A stretch of DNA of 64,000 nt from Fodinibius sp052060035 (GCF_052060035.1 NZ_JBPOEA010000006.1:62001-126000); one strand, 5' to 3'. Positions 46,691 through 55,853 are shown, numbered from the stretch's first letter. Numbers and translations: made by a program. Notes: generated by a model from the letters alone, not told the origin.

Positions 46691-46770
46691 CTTTTATTAT
46701 ATTATATATCGAAAGGTAAGGCGTTCACGCGGTGGATTCCAACAGTTTCAATAAATAAAAATACCAAACC

Positions 46771-47484
46771 ATGTATCTCATAGTCGGCTTATTAGTAGTG
46801 GCATTTTTGCTTTCTTTTTGGATGGGATACCGTCGAATACTTCGCCTACAGCACTTAAGTCAGCGCAGGGTCTTAAATGGCTTTGTGGGAGCAATGATCC
46901 TGCTAACCCTTATCTCCGCGGGACAGTGGCTCGACCTGATATCACAAGATATTGCCGCCCACTTCACGATGTTTTTATATTGCCTGGTCGCAGGATTCTT
47001 TTCCGGCTTTGCCTTCAAAATGATTTCCCTCAAGCGAACAATCAGTAAAACCGAATACGTGTATCGATCCTTTTGGACCGAAGCGGCTCCGAATATCATC
47101 GCTATTCTCATTATTGTTTTTGGAATCTATCGCACCGGTATTATACAGTTGGGCCCGTACACAGGCATTGGTATCACTTCAGGATTATCACTGCTGGGAT
47201 TCGGCTTTTGGGGATTAACCGTGAAAATTGTCCCCGAATTCAGAGATAAAGGTATTCTCATTCTGGATCAATGCGTGAACTGGGACAAGGTAGTCGCCTA
47301 CCGGTGGGAATCCGAAAATGTTTTACTCATAGAATATTATACAGCTGACGAAAAACTTACAGATTTTACCACCTTTATCCCATCGGAAGATGAACTAAAA
47401 ATAGAACGGCTACTTGCTAAAAAGCTAAAAGAGTATCATCAAGACCGGAAAGAGAAGATGGAACAGATCGATACAGATTTCTAA
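46771..47484 (+). CDS. Hypothetical inner-membrane protein
   Basis: A 237-residue protein with about five hydrophobic segments in the first 160 residues and a cytoplasmic C-terminal domain. After D-K-G-I-L-I-L-D-Q-C-V-N-W-D-K-V-V-A-Y the chain resembles the PH-like tail of several bacterial membrane proteins of unknown function, ending in a charged helix (L-L-A-K-K-L-K-E-Y). I do not recognise the family. Its last 4 bases overlap the convergent CoA-binding protein gene. Confidence 0.75.
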   Translation: MYLIVGLLVVAFLLSFWMGYRRILRLQHLSQRRVLNGFVGAMILLTLISAGQWLDLISQDIAAHFTMFLYCLVAGFFSGFAFKMISLKRTISKTEYVYRSFWTEAAPNIIAILIIVFGIYRTGIIQLGPYTGIGITSGLSLLGFGFWGLTVKIVPEFRDKGILILDQCVNWDKVVAYRWESENVLLIEYYTADEKLTDFTTFIPSEDELKIERLLAKKLKEYHQDRKEKMEQIDTDF

Positions 47485-47888
47485 GCTGTCACTCTTTCGT
47501 GTTGAACCATCATGCATTCATTTTCTATATAGGTAAACCCGGCATCTTCGGCCAAAGATTTTGCTTCATCAGAAGACACATCCAACTGCGTCCATATGAC
47601 CGGTTTTCGTCCTGTTTTTTCCGACCACTCAATAATTTTACGAACCATATCAGCCGTATGTGATGAATCCCGAAAAATATCAACCACATCAATGGTAATT
47701 TCCTCCGGTATTTCATCAAGACTCGAAAGACACTTAACCCCCAGCACCTCCTCATAATTGGGGTTAATCGGAAAAATTCGAATACCATTTTCCTTTAGGT
47801 AATTCGCGATATGATAGCTGGTGCGGTATTTGTTCGCCGAGCATCCAATAATGGCTACCGTTTTCAAATTTTCAAGCAATTCCTTCAT
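47481..47888 (-). CDS. CoA-binding domain protein (YccU-like)
   Basis: A 135-residue stand-alone Rossmann domain of the type found in succinyl-CoA synthetase alpha subunits. The motif V-A-I-I-G-C-S-A-N-K-Y-R-T-S near residues 11-24, P-I-N-P-N-Y near 41 and D-I-F-R near 70 fit the YccU family. Some members bind CoA or dephospho-CoA; the role is unknown. It is convergent with the preceding membrane-protein gene. Confidence 0.9.
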   Translation of the reverse strand: MKELLENLKTVAIIGCSANKYRTSYHIANYLKENGIRIFPINPNYEEVLGVKCLSSLDEIPEEITIDVVDIFRDSSHTADMVRKIIEWSEKTGRKPVIWTQLDVSSDEAKSLAEDAGFTYIENECMMVQHERVTA

Positions 47889-48018
47889 CTCAATAATCCA
47901 TTTTTAAGTATTAAAAATAAATATACAGAAAAAACAACCATTCCAACTATAAGGTTCTGCAACATTGATCAGTATACTATATTTTGGGTTCAATATTCAG
48001 CTTTAATGGTATAAATAA

Positions 48019-49113
48019 ATGGTTTCTGCTGCACAAAAATTTTTGATCAGACATAAACGGTATGCCCCGGTTATATTTTTTATCGGCGGATTTATCTGGG
48101 ATAGCCTGACCCTCGGACGCATCGATGGCTGGTACAGCAATTCCATCTTATTGTTTTACCTAATTAGCTTAACAAGCTGCCTGTATATCTATAACCTTGC
48201 TGATGATAATCACTGGGAGGGTACTTTTATTGAATCCTACCAACAGTACGCACCACTGGGCATTCAATTTTTCCTGGGAGGTCTTTCCAGTGCGTATGTC
48301 ATCTTCTTTTTCCAAAGCGTAACTTTTACCCGTACTTTAGTATTCTTTGTGATTTTGGTAATCCTGCTTCTATCCAATGAGTTGCTACGAGATCGCATTT
48401 CAAACAAGTACCTGCAATTTGGCGCCTATTTTTTTGTGACCTTTACCTTTTTCACCTTCTTTACCCCCGTCCTTTTTGGAATAATGAATACCTTTCTGTT
48501 TGTTCTGTCGGGATTAATCAGTCTCTTGCTAACACTAATTTTCATCTTCTATATCTACCGCAAAAGCCCTTCGACACGCAGCGATATCTCTCGAGCAAAA
48601 ATAAGCTTCATTGTTATTGGGATATATGTAACTATCAATATCTTCTACTTTTTTAATTTGATACCGCCCGTCCCCCTTTCCCTCCAAAACGGGATTGTTG
48701 CATATAAAGTTGAAAAAGAGAACAATATTTTTACGGTATCCTACGAACAATCTGCCTCATATAATCTTTGGGAAACGTATGACAAAACATTCCACTATGC
48801 TCCAAATGATACCGTTTTCATCTATACTTCGATTTTTGCTCCCACAGATTTGTCGAAGTCCGTTCAACACGAATGGCAACGTTATGATCCATCGGTGCAA
48901 GAATGGCAAACCTCAGACACCATCAGTTATGAGGTTATAGGAGGCCGTAGAGGCGGTTTTAGGGGGTATACCTACAAAGAGAATATTGCTTCGGGTAAGT
49001 GGAGAGTTAATGTCGTTACGGAAGAAGGATTGGTTTTAGGGAAATTAGACTTTAGGATCATCCCCGATTCCAGCTTTGATAAATCTCAATTATCAACGGT
49101 AAGATTTGAATAA
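48019..49113 (+). CDS. Membrane protein with C-terminal DUF2914 domain
   Basis: A 364-residue protein. Six or seven transmembrane segments fill residues 15-220, and a C-terminal domain from about 230 matches DUF2914: D-T-V-F-I-Y-T-S-I, H-E-W-Q-R-Y, G-G-F-R-G-Y-T-Y-K and G-K-W-R-V-N-V-V-T-E-E-G. The domain would face the periplasm. The window also encodes a secreted stand-alone version (7482-7868). Function unknown. The FKBP gene follows 78 bases later on the same strand. Confidence 0.85.
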   Translation: MVSAAQKFLIRHKRYAPVIFFIGGFIWDSLTLGRIDGWYSNSILLFYLISLTSCLYIYNLADDNHWEGTFIESYQQYAPLGIQFFLGGLSSAYVIFFFQSVTFTRTLVFFVILVILLLSNELLRDRISNKYLQFGAYFFVTFTFFTFFTPVLFGIMNTFLFVLSGLISLLLTLIFIFYIYRKSPSTRSDISRAKISFIVIGIYVTINIFYFFNLIPPVPLSLQNGIVAYKVEKENNIFTVSYEQSASYNLWETYDKTFHYAPNDTVFIYTSIFAPTDLSKSVQHEWQRYDPSVQEWQTSDTISYEVIGGRRGGFRGYTYKENIASGKWRVNVVTEEGLVLGKLDFRIIPDSSFDKSQLSTVRFE

Positions 49114-49191
49114 TAAAAGGGGTCTCAATTCTACCTAAAAAACGTTATATTCAAACACATTCACGACAATTAGAAACAAACCGAAAGTATT

Positions 49192-49629
49192 TTGTCTAAA
49201 GTTAAAGACGGTGACACCGTAAAAGTGCACTACACAGGAACATTAACAGAAGATGGAACTGTATTTGACAGTTCTGAAGATCGCGAACCTTTGGAGTTCA
49301 CACTGGGAGAAGGAAAGTTGATTCCCGGTTTTGAAAAAGCGGTCGTCGGCATGAAAGAAGGCGACGATACCACCGTAGAAATTGAATCCGGTGACGCTTA
49401 TGGTCAGCGACGAGAAGATCTGGAGCTGGAAGTAGCAAAATCTGATCTGCCCGATAACATCGATCCGCAGGTTGGCATGCAGCTGCAGATGCAACAGCAA
49501 GAAAACGGACAGGCGATCCCCGTCCAAATTACTGCTGTTGAAGACGAAGTTGTTAAGCTCGACGCCAACCATCCATTGGCTGGTAAAGACTTAACATTTG
49601 ATATTGAGCTTGTTGAAATCGTTGACTGA
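49192..49629 (+). CDS. FKBP-type peptidyl-prolyl isomerase, SlyD-like
   Basis: A 145-residue cytoplasmic isomerase and chaperone. V-K-V-H-Y-T-G-T-L and G-T-V-F-D-S-S begin the FKBP core; E-F-T-L-G-E-G-K-L-I-P-G-F-E-K-A-V-V-G-M-K-E-G and A-Y-G-Q-R frame the site, and an insert-in-flap domain occupies about residues 70-125. The His/Cys-rich metal-binding tail of E. coli SlyD is absent. The start is TTG with no competing ATG. A terminator follows. Confidence 0.94.
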   Translation: MSKVKDGDTVKVHYTGTLTEDGTVFDSSEDREPLEFTLGEGKLIPGFEKAVVGMKEGDDTTVEIESGDAYGQRREDLELEVAKSDLPDNIDPQVGMQLQMQQQENGQAIPVQITAVEDEVVKLDANHPLAGKDLTFDIELVEIVD

Positions 49630-49652
49630 TTTTACAACTCAAAACTAAGTTT

Positions 49653-49690
49653 AAAGCCTGGATCTGATTATTCGGATTCAGGCTTTTTTA
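49653..49690. terminator. Terminator after the FKBP gene
   Basis: AAAGCCTG pairs with CAGGCTTT, with further partial pairing inside, followed by a long T run on the plus strand. It touches the stop of the convergent O-methyltransferase gene and could serve both. Confidence 0.75.
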
Positions 49691-50314
49691 TTTTTTACGA
49701 AGTATCGTAACCCCATCCCGCACCGGCAGCATAACCTGCTCTACGGTATCATCATCGCGAATTTGTTTATTTAGCTCATTAATGGCTCTGGCTTTATCCG
49801 ATTGGGGATTCAATACCTCTCCGCTCCAAAATACATTATCGATCACCAAGATTCCGCCCTCTTGCAGACGCGGTAAAATCATCGCATAATAATTCGGATA
49901 GTTAATCTTGTCCGCGTCCAGAAACACAAAATCAAAGCTGCCCGAAATCGTGGGTATCGTCTCCAGAGCCTTACCCATGACCAGCCTTACTTTAGATCCG
50001 GCTTTACTCTTTTCAAAAAAGGTACGGGCGATATCTTCGTAGCGCTCATTGTATTCACAAGTAAACAGTTCTCCGTCTTCGGGTAATGCCTCGGCCATCA
50101 TCAGTGCCGAATATCCCGCAAACGTTCCAACTTCCAGCACGCGTCTGGCCCCGGATATCTTTACAAGCAGACTTAGCAATCGGCCCACAATCCTACCGCT
50201 CAGCATATCCGTATGTTCAAGATCACCCTCCGAAACTTTGATCAATTCTTTTATGATTTCAGAATGATCCGTAGTATGATGGGTAGCATAACTTTCAAGT
50301 GCCTGAAGGTCCAT
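49688..50314 (-). CDS. Class I SAM-dependent O-methyltransferase (CCoAOMT family)
   Basis: A 208-residue methyltransferase. The SAM motif V-L-E-V-G-T-F-A-G-Y-S near residue 60 and F-D-F-V-F-L-D-A-D-K-I-N-Y near 128, which holds the metal-binding Asp, identify the cation-dependent catechol/caffeoyl-CoA type. L-V-I-D-N-V-F-W-S-G-E-V is the usual strand after it. The acceptor is unknown, possibly a catechol or a hydroxylated lipid. Its start faces the acyltransferase gene across an 82-base divergent spacer. Confidence 0.92.
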   Translation of the reverse strand: MDLQALESYATHHTTDHSEIIKELIKVSEGDLEHTDMLSGRIVGRLLSLLVKISGARRVLEVGTFAGYSALMMAEALPEDGELFTCEYNERYEDIARTFFEKSKAGSKVRLVMGKALETIPTISGSFDFVFLDADKINYPNYYAMILPRLQEGGILVIDNVFWSGEVLNPQSDKARAINELNKQIRDDDTVEQVMLPVRDGVTILRKK

Positions 50315-50396
50315 AAAAATACTTTTTTTTAATACTGGAAACTCTAAAGTAGGCTAAAGATATTCAGGTCATCAACGCTCAACAAATATTTTCGCC

Positions 50397-51059
50397 GTGG
50401 ATTTTATTCCCGCCAACGAATCGCCCATTTTTATCAAAATTTTTCGGCTGTATACAAAATTATTATTCAAATGGAGATTCAAAACGGTATGGCTTAAACA
50501 AGAATACGAGCCCTGTTCAGAATGTAAAACCGTTTACTTCCTCAATCATCACTCCTGGTGGGACGGACTGATTCCCCTGATGCTCAACGAGTATCGTTTT
50601 TATCAACAAGCCCGCGCTATCATGGAAGACAAACAGATGAAAACCTATTCCCTCTTCCAAAAAATAGGAGCATTTTCTATTAATCGTAGTGATCCCCGAA
50701 GTGCCGTTACATCGCTGCGTTATGCCGTCAAATCTTTTGACCGCGACAAGGCCAGCCTATTCATCTATCCCGAAGGGACGATCACACCGGCCGGCAGTTT
50801 GATGAATTTTGAGAGTGGTTTGGCCTGGCTCCATGAAAAGCTGAACAATGTCGATTTTGTACCCGTTGGCATCTATATGCACACTATACGCCACAACAAG
50901 CCGGAATTACACCTGCATGTTGGCAGACCTATTCGTCTGGAGGATGGGTTATCAAGAGATAAAAAAACAACCCAATTTGAAAAATCGCTCGATCAAATCC
51001 TCTCTGATCTACGGAAAACTGCAGGGTTTGACGACAGTCAATTCGAACAATTTTTGTGA
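50397..51059 (+). CDS. 1-acylglycerol-3-phosphate acyltransferase-like (PlsC family)
   Basis: A 220-residue acyltransferase with a GTG start. The catalytic H-x4-D box is N-H-H-S-W-W-D-G near residue 51, motif III is Y-P-E-G-T-I-T near 124, and a hydrophobic N-terminal region suggests membrane association. It is shorter than housekeeping PlsC and similar to acyltransferases that modify carotenoid glycosides. It is convergent with a CrtC-like gene and 1.2 kb from a glycosyltransferase gene, which is why a role in pigment acylation is considered. Phospholipid synthesis remains the alternative. Confidence 0.85.
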   Translation: MDFIPANESPIFIKIFRLYTKLLFKWRFKTVWLKQEYEPCSECKTVYFLNHHSWWDGLIPLMLNEYRFYQQARAIMEDKQMKTYSLFQKIGAFSINRSDPRSAVTSLRYAVKSFDRDKASLFIYPEGTITPAGSLMNFESGLAWLHEKLNNVDFVPVGIYMHTIRHNKPELHLHVGRPIRLEDGLSRDKKTTQFEKSLDQILSDLRKTAGFDDSQFEQFL

Positions 51060-51111
51060 TTTATCGCGGGGTTTTAGGAAACGCCCGGGATATAATCTTG
51101 ACCCAAGAAAA

Positions 51112-52188
51112 TCACCACGTCCAACGATAGAGTTCCTTCGAACGCTGTACCCAGTGTGGGCCCTCTGACTTATACCAAATACGCATATTCACGAACGGCC
51201 AAAATAATTTAGTATAAATGCGATCGGGACGTATATATTCGGTGATTCCCTTCGCTGATTCTACCACCTGCTCGTTGGGAATTCTTAAAAAAGAATCACT
51301 CTGATAACGCTGGTAAAACGGTCCGTTATCAAGCAGCTGCGACTGTTGCACGCGGATTTCAGTATCACCGGATCGAAACCCCAACTTTCGCGCGGTATTA
51401 AGTCCAAACAAGCTAAGTCCCTTGTCGACCAGCTCAACGTCTTCAAAGGTATGCAACACTTTTGTATTGTGATTATCAATTAACCACGCCCGGTGCTGCT
51501 GTTCAGCTTTTCTATTCATCACATAGTAAACCAACGTAGCGTAATCAAAATGGAACCGCCCCCAATACCAGTCGCCAAACTCATTACGCATGGGCTCGTT
51601 TCCGGTATTGTGATCATGATATCCCCTCCCCTCAAATGTGATCGCCTGTTCCTCCCCTTTTATATCGAGATCTAAATGAGCCGTTATATCTGCCCGGGGC
51701 TGAACTAAATTCCAGGTATGGCCCACATCATTTCTATCAAGATTGTCAAAAAGTTGTCCCCTATCACTTGTGAACTTTAATGTCCCATGCAGTTGGTCTC
51801 CATTTGGGAGCTGTTCATCTAACTTTATCTCATATTGCAGCTGATCATCACTTAGGGTCCCTACCATCGAATGATTTTCCATTTGAATATGTGGCTGCTG
51901 CTCATCAAAATGACACCCAGATTTATCGAACTCGCTAAAACTGTAATAAATTGGTTGTCCCTGCTCATATATAGAGATACTGATAGCCGGATGGTCTGCG
52001 GGAGATGGGTTTTCATCCGCCAATAAAGACCCATTATACCGCGTAGAAAAAGGATTTCCTTCATAAAAAATGATCACAAAACTAAATCGATCATCAAAAG
52101 AAATGCCATCGAAGTACCACCACTGATAACCACCGGCGGTGTTATTGGACTGACGTACATCTTCCGAGAAATCAGACAATATCTTCAT
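51112..52188 (-). CDS. Carotenoid 1,2-hydratase-like protein (CrtC/AttH lipocalin-like fold)
   Basis: A 358-residue protein with the N-terminal motif G-G-Y-Q-W-W-Y-F-D-G near residue 20 and G-x-G-Y-H-D-H-N-x-G near 188, both characteristic of the CrtC/hydroxyneurosporene synthase family. CrtC adds water across the 1,2 double bond of acyclic carotenoid ends. Related AttH-like proteins have other roles, so the reaction is inferred from family and context. It is divergent from a glycosyltransferase (73-base spacer) and convergent with a PlsC-like gene. Confidence 0.8.
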   Translation of the reverse strand: MKILSDFSEDVRQSNNTAGGYQWWYFDGISFDDRFSFVIIFYEGNPFSTRYNGSLLADENPSPADHPAISISIYEQGQPIYYSFSEFDKSGCHFDEQQPHIQMENHSMVGTLSDDQLQYEIKLDEQLPNGDQLHGTLKFTSDRGQLFDNLDRNDVGHTWNLVQPRADITAHLDLDIKGEEQAITFEGRGYHDHNTGNEPMRNEFGDWYWGRFHFDYATLVYYVMNRKAEQQHRAWLIDNHNTKVLHTFEDVELVDKGLSLFGLNTARKLGFRSGDTEIRVQQSQLLDNGPFYQRYQSDSFLRIPNEQVVESAKGITEYIRPDRIYTKLFWPFVNMRIWYKSEGPHWVQRSKELYRWTW

Positions 52189-52261
52189 AAGCTGCCAATT
52201 AAATAGTTTAAAGGATCAGCTGCAAGCTGTTTGATCTTATGATTGACACTGGTACCTTTTA

Positions 52262-53431
52262 GTGATGACGGTTTTACTTTACATAGCACTTGGATACCTG
52301 CTCATTACAAGCGGGATTTTGTATCTTAATAAAAGGGATTTTACCCCTTTGCCCCCTACGCCACGAAATTATTTTGATGAGCAGGCTCCGGCGGTAACTA
52401 TTTGCATACCGGCCCGCAATGAAGCAAACTCTATTGAGCGGTGCGTGCGTTCCACCATTGACCAGCAATATCCCAATCATCATGTTTTAGTCCTTGATGA
52501 CGGGTCTACCGATGGTACTTCTGCAATTCTGGATTCGCTTTCAGAGCAATTTTCGGAGACGCTGACCGTAATTAGCGGGAAACCAAAACCCGCCCACTGG
52601 CTTGGGAAATCGTGGGCTTGTCACCAGCTTTCTGAACAGGCGCTGGGAGAAATTCTCATTTTTGCAGATGCCGATACGTGGATGGAGCCCAGAACGGTAT
52701 CTAAAGTGGTGCGTACCATGGGCAGTGATGTGGTTGACCTTATTAGCTTATGGCCACAACAGAAGTTCGGAACTTTCTGGGAAAAAGCCGTTATCCCGCT
52801 CGTTTATTTTGCCCTGTTGACGCTCCTCCCCACGCGCTACGTATATCGATTTCCGAAATGGGTACCTGGGTTTTTAAAGCAGAAAATAAGTCCGCTGTTT
52901 GCCGCCGCCAATGGACAGTTTTTAGCTTTTAAAAAGAAATCCTATCACGATATCGGCGGCCATCAATCCGTGAAAAATGAAGTCGTTGAGGATGTAGAGC
53001 TGGCAAGAAATATCAAACAGGCCGGATATCGCATGAAGATGTATCACGGCCAAAATGCGATAAGCTGCCGGATGTATAAATCAAAAGAAGAACTCTGGCA
53101 GGGTTTTCGGAAAAACTTTTTTGCCGGTTTCGATTACAACCCCATTTTGTTTATCGGGATGGGGTTACTGCATATTATCACTTTTATACTCCCCATCATA
53201 AGCTTCCCATTTTTGCTGCTTTGGGGATCACCGAAACTGATTTTATTGGCACTGGTCGCAATTATCCTAATGTATATCCAGCGTTTTACCATTGATATTT
53301 GGTACGACTGGAAATTACGATACGGACTCCTTCACCCTCTGGGCGTAGGCTGGTTTCAGATGCTTGGCGTGCAGGTTCTTTCGGATTATTTTTACGGAAA
53401 CGCGGCACAATGGAAAAATCGTGAAATTTAA
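52262..53431 (+). CDS. Membrane glycosyltransferase family 2 (CruC/CrtQ-like)
   Basis: A 389-residue inner-membrane glycosyltransferase. One N-terminal transmembrane segment is followed by the GT2 domain: A-R-N-E-A-N-S-I-E near 51, D-D-G-S-T-D-G-T near 80, D-A-D-T-W near 139 and E-D-V-E-L-A near 245. The C-terminal part has two or three membrane helices (about 300-345). The layout matches carotenoid glycosyltransferases of the CruC/CrtQ type as well as other lipid-linked transferases. The neighbours favour a carotenoid acceptor, but this is inference. Confidence 0.85.
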   Translation: MMTVLLYIALGYLLITSGILYLNKRDFTPLPPTPRNYFDEQAPAVTICIPARNEANSIERCVRSTIDQQYPNHHVLVLDDGSTDGTSAILDSLSEQFSETLTVISGKPKPAHWLGKSWACHQLSEQALGEILIFADADTWMEPRTVSKVVRTMGSDVVDLISLWPQQKFGTFWEKAVIPLVYFALLTLLPTRYVYRFPKWVPGFLKQKISPLFAAANGQFLAFKKKSYHDIGGHQSVKNEVVEDVELARNIKQAGYRMKMYHGQNAISCRMYKSKEELWQGFRKNFFAGFDYNPILFIGMGLLHIITFILPIISFPFLLLWGSPKLILLALVAIILMYIQRFTIDIWYDWKLRYGLLHPLGVGWFQMLGVQVLSDYFYGNAAQWKNREI

Positions 53432-53505
53432 TTTCCCGACCAGGTGCTGAATGCTGAATTAATCGCTGTTTATTTTTATCTGCAAAGTATCCATATTGCG
53501 AACAG

Positions 53506-54423
53506 ATGAAGAAAGCCATTGACAAATATCTACGCTATTTGAAAATCGAGCGAAATGCCTCGGAGCATACCATCATTTCGTACCAAAATGACTTGAGTCA
53601 ATTTTTGGAATTTTGTTCGATTTACTTTGATGTGCCGGAAGAAGATGTCGATATCACAGAAATCGAACGATTAACAATTCGGCTTTGGCTGGGACACCTA
53701 TCTGAGCGTGGTCTGGCCAAAAGTACCATTGCAAGAAAAGTCGCTGCCGTTCGTTCCTTTTGTAAGTATTGCTTTAAACGCGGCATCGTTGAACAAAATC
53801 CAGCTCACTTGTTGATCGTCCCTAAAAAAGATAAACCTTTACCCAAAACGGCCAATGCTGAAGATTTAAACCGGATGATGGACTTGGCTGAAGGCCATAC
53901 TCCAAAATCAGCCCAAAACCGGGCCATTTTAGAGTTACTATATGGAACGGGTATACGATTGAGTGAGTTGGTAAACCTCAATGAAGAAGACATCAATTTT
54001 AAGCTTAATCAAATTAAAGTGCTGGGTAAGGGTGCTAAACAACGTATTGTGCCCTTTGGTAATCAAGCGGAAAAAGCGTTGAAGAGTCATCTTGACACGA
54101 AACCGAAACTTTATGGAGAGCGAACTGATGCCGATGCTCGAAAGGCCGTTTTTATTGCAGTAAGCGGACAGCGCCTGTATCCACGGGCAGTGCAACGCAT
54201 TGTAAAAGATTATCTGCAGCGCGCCAGCGAAGTAACACAAAAAAGTCCACACGTACTACGACACAGCTTTGCCACTCACCTGCTTGACCAGGGCGCAGAT
54301 ATCAGAGTCATTAAGGAATTATTAGGCCATGCAAATTTGGCCGCTACACAAGTTTACACGCACACTTCAGTTGAACGACTGAAAAACGTTTATGAAATAG
54401 CTCATCCAAGAGCTAAAAACTAA
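53506..54423 (+). CDS. Tyrosine recombinase, XerC/XerD type
   Basis: A 305-residue recombinase for resolving chromosome dimers at dif. The N-terminal SAM-like domain (Y-L-R-Y-L-K-I-E-R-N-A-S-E-H-T) is followed by a catalytic domain with Arg in G-T-G-I-R-L-S-E-L (about 150), Lys in G-K-G-A-K-Q-R, H-V-L-R-H-S-F near 249, L-L-G-H-A-N and the nucleophile Tyr near 284 in V-Y-T-H. All catalytic residues are present. hpf follows 23 bases later, probably on the same transcript. XerC versus XerD cannot be decided from one copy. Confidence 0.92.
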   Translation: MKKAIDKYLRYLKIERNASEHTIISYQNDLSQFLEFCSIYFDVPEEDVDITEIERLTIRLWLGHLSERGLAKSTIARKVAAVRSFCKYCFKRGIVEQNPAHLLIVPKKDKPLPKTANAEDLNRMMDLAEGHTPKSAQNRAILELLYGTGIRLSELVNLNEEDINFKLNQIKVLGKGAKQRIVPFGNQAEKALKSHLDTKPKLYGERTDADARKAVFIAVSGQRLYPRAVQRIVKDYLQRASEVTQKSPHVLRHSFATHLLDQGADIRVIKELLGHANLAATQVYTHTSVERLKNVYEIAHPRAKN

Positions 54424-54432
54424 AGCTAATTT

Positions 54433-54439
54433 AGGAGGT
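54433..54439 (+). promoter_or_regulatory. Strong Shine-Dalgarno of hpf
   Basis: AGGAGGT lies 7 bases before the ATG of hpf; it is one of the few perfect ribosome-binding sites in the window. Confidence 0.75.
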
Positions 54440-54446
54440 AACTTTT

Positions 54447-54746
54447 ATGAAGACTACATTCACGGCAAGACATTTTGATGCAACCAAAGAACTTCATCAA
54501 TATGCCGAAGATGCGGTACAGAAATTAGACCAGTTTTATGATCGAATTTTAACTTGTGATATCATTTTACAACCCGTGCCCGACGATGAAAATCCACAAC
54601 AGGCTGAACTGAATGTAAAGGTTCCTCAAAAGTTGATAAATGCAAAAGAGCAGGCCTCATCGTATGAGCAGGCCATCAACATGGTTATCGAAAACGTAAG
54701 CCGTCAGCTCAAAAAATATAAACAGAAAACCCTACACAAGCGGTAA
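54447..54746 (+). CDS. hpf: Ribosome hibernation-promoting factor (HPF/RaiA)
   Basis: A 99-residue short HPF that binds the 30S decoding region and stores inactive ribosomes. F-T-A-R-H-F-D-A-T-K-E-L and Y-A-E-D-A-V-Q-K-L-D-Q-F-Y are the usual first strand and helix; the basic tail R-Q-L-K-K-Y-K-Q-K is in place. It lacks the C-terminal dimerisation domain of long HPFs. A strong Shine-Dalgarno precedes it. hprK follows 5 bases later. Confidence 0.95.
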   Translation: MKTTFTARHFDATKELHQYAEDAVQKLDQFYDRILTCDIILQPVPDDENPQQAELNVKVPQKLINAKEQASSYEQAINMVIENVSRQLKKYKQKTLHKR

Positions 54747-54751
54747 TAGTT

Positions 54752-55780
54752 ATGCCTTTCGGTGACCACGAATCGATACCCAAAAAAGAAAAAATCGAAG
54801 TATCCTATCTTGTTGAACGTCTTCAAGAACGCGTTCAAATAGATCTGCAAAACTTTGTTGCCGAAAGTGATGCCGATCAGCGTTATGTTACCGAGGCGGA
54901 TCTACACCGCCCCGGGCTGGCGCTGGCCGGATTTGTTAAGCTCTTTACCCATCAGCGGATACAAATAATCGGTAATACCGAAACAAACTACTTAGAAGAC
55001 CTTTCAAAAGAAGAACAGATTGATGCTTTTAAAAACCTGACGCAATTCGATATTCCCGTTCTTATTACCACCCATAATAATGTTCTGCCCGATTATCTGC
55101 TTGAAGTTGCGGAGGAGGCAAACATCCCCGTTTATGGCACTTCGCTGGAAACAACGCAATTTATGCATTTAACCCGTGATTTCCTTGAAGACCAGTTTGC
55201 CTTGCAAACCATGGTTCACGGGTCGATGGTGGATGTATACGGCATTGGAATTCTTATCGCGGGTAAATCGGGCATTGGTAAAAGTGAGGTCGCCCTCGAC
55301 CTGGTTGAACGGGGGCATCGGCTGGTAGCCGATGATGTGGTGATCTTTACCAAGAAAAACAATGTACTTATGACCTCGGCCACCGAAATGAACAAGCATT
55401 TCATGGAGATACGCGGTCTCGGTATTATTGATATCATGTCGATGTTTGGAGTACGGGCTATTCGATATCAAAAGCGGCTTGAAGTGGTTCTTGAACTCTC
55501 GCTCTGGGATGAATCCAAAGATATTGAACGCACCGGATTAAATCGTGATACCACTTCCGTTCTTGGCGTTGATATCCCTCTCATCAACCTGCCCATTACC
55601 CCCGGCAAAAACATTACCGTTATTGCCGAAGTCATCGCTATGAATTATTTATTGCGTCACTATGGTTATGATGCTGCAGAGGCTTTTCAGGACAAGGTGA
55701 AATCACATATTGCCAATAAATCAGATCCTGATGCTATGCCTCGCAGAGCTATTGAATATTTTGAAGGCGATATCGAGTAA
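54752..55780 (+). CDS. hprK: HPr kinase/phosphorylase
   Basis: A 342-residue enzyme that phosphorylates and dephosphorylates HPr on a serine in Gram-positive and some other bacteria. The N-terminal domain contains T-T-H-N-N-V-L-P-D near residue 109; the kinase domain has Walker A G-K-S-G-I-G-K-S near 171, D-L-V-E-R-G-H-x-L-V-A-D-D near 182, and the signature M-E-I-R-G-L-G-I-I-D near 219. The order hpf-hprK recalls the rpoN-hpf-ptsN-hprK loci of proteobacteria, but no ptsH or ptsN is next to it. Confidence 0.95.
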   Translation: MPFGDHESIPKKEKIEVSYLVERLQERVQIDLQNFVAESDADQRYVTEADLHRPGLALAGFVKLFTHQRIQIIGNTETNYLEDLSKEEQIDAFKNLTQFDIPVLITTHNNVLPDYLLEVAEEANIPVYGTSLETTQFMHLTRDFLEDQFALQTMVHGSMVDVYGIGILIAGKSGIGKSEVALDLVERGHRLVADDVVIFTKKNNVLMTSATEMNKHFMEIRGLGIIDIMSMFGVRAIRYQKRLEVVLELSLWDESKDIERTGLNRDTTSVLGVDIPLINLPITPGKNITVIAEVIAMNYLLRHYGYDAAEAFQDKVKSHIANKSDPDAMPRRAIEYFEGDIE

Positions 55781-55829
55781 CGGTACATATTCACTTTTTG
55801 ATATCTTCTTATGTATCAGTACTTTTAGA

Positions 55830-55853
55830 CCGTTTTGTAACAAACGGCTTTTG
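55830..55853 (+). terminator. Probable terminator after hprK
   Basis: CCGTTT pairs with AAACGG around a short loop and is followed by CTTTTG. The stem is short, so the call is moderate. Confidence 0.45.
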
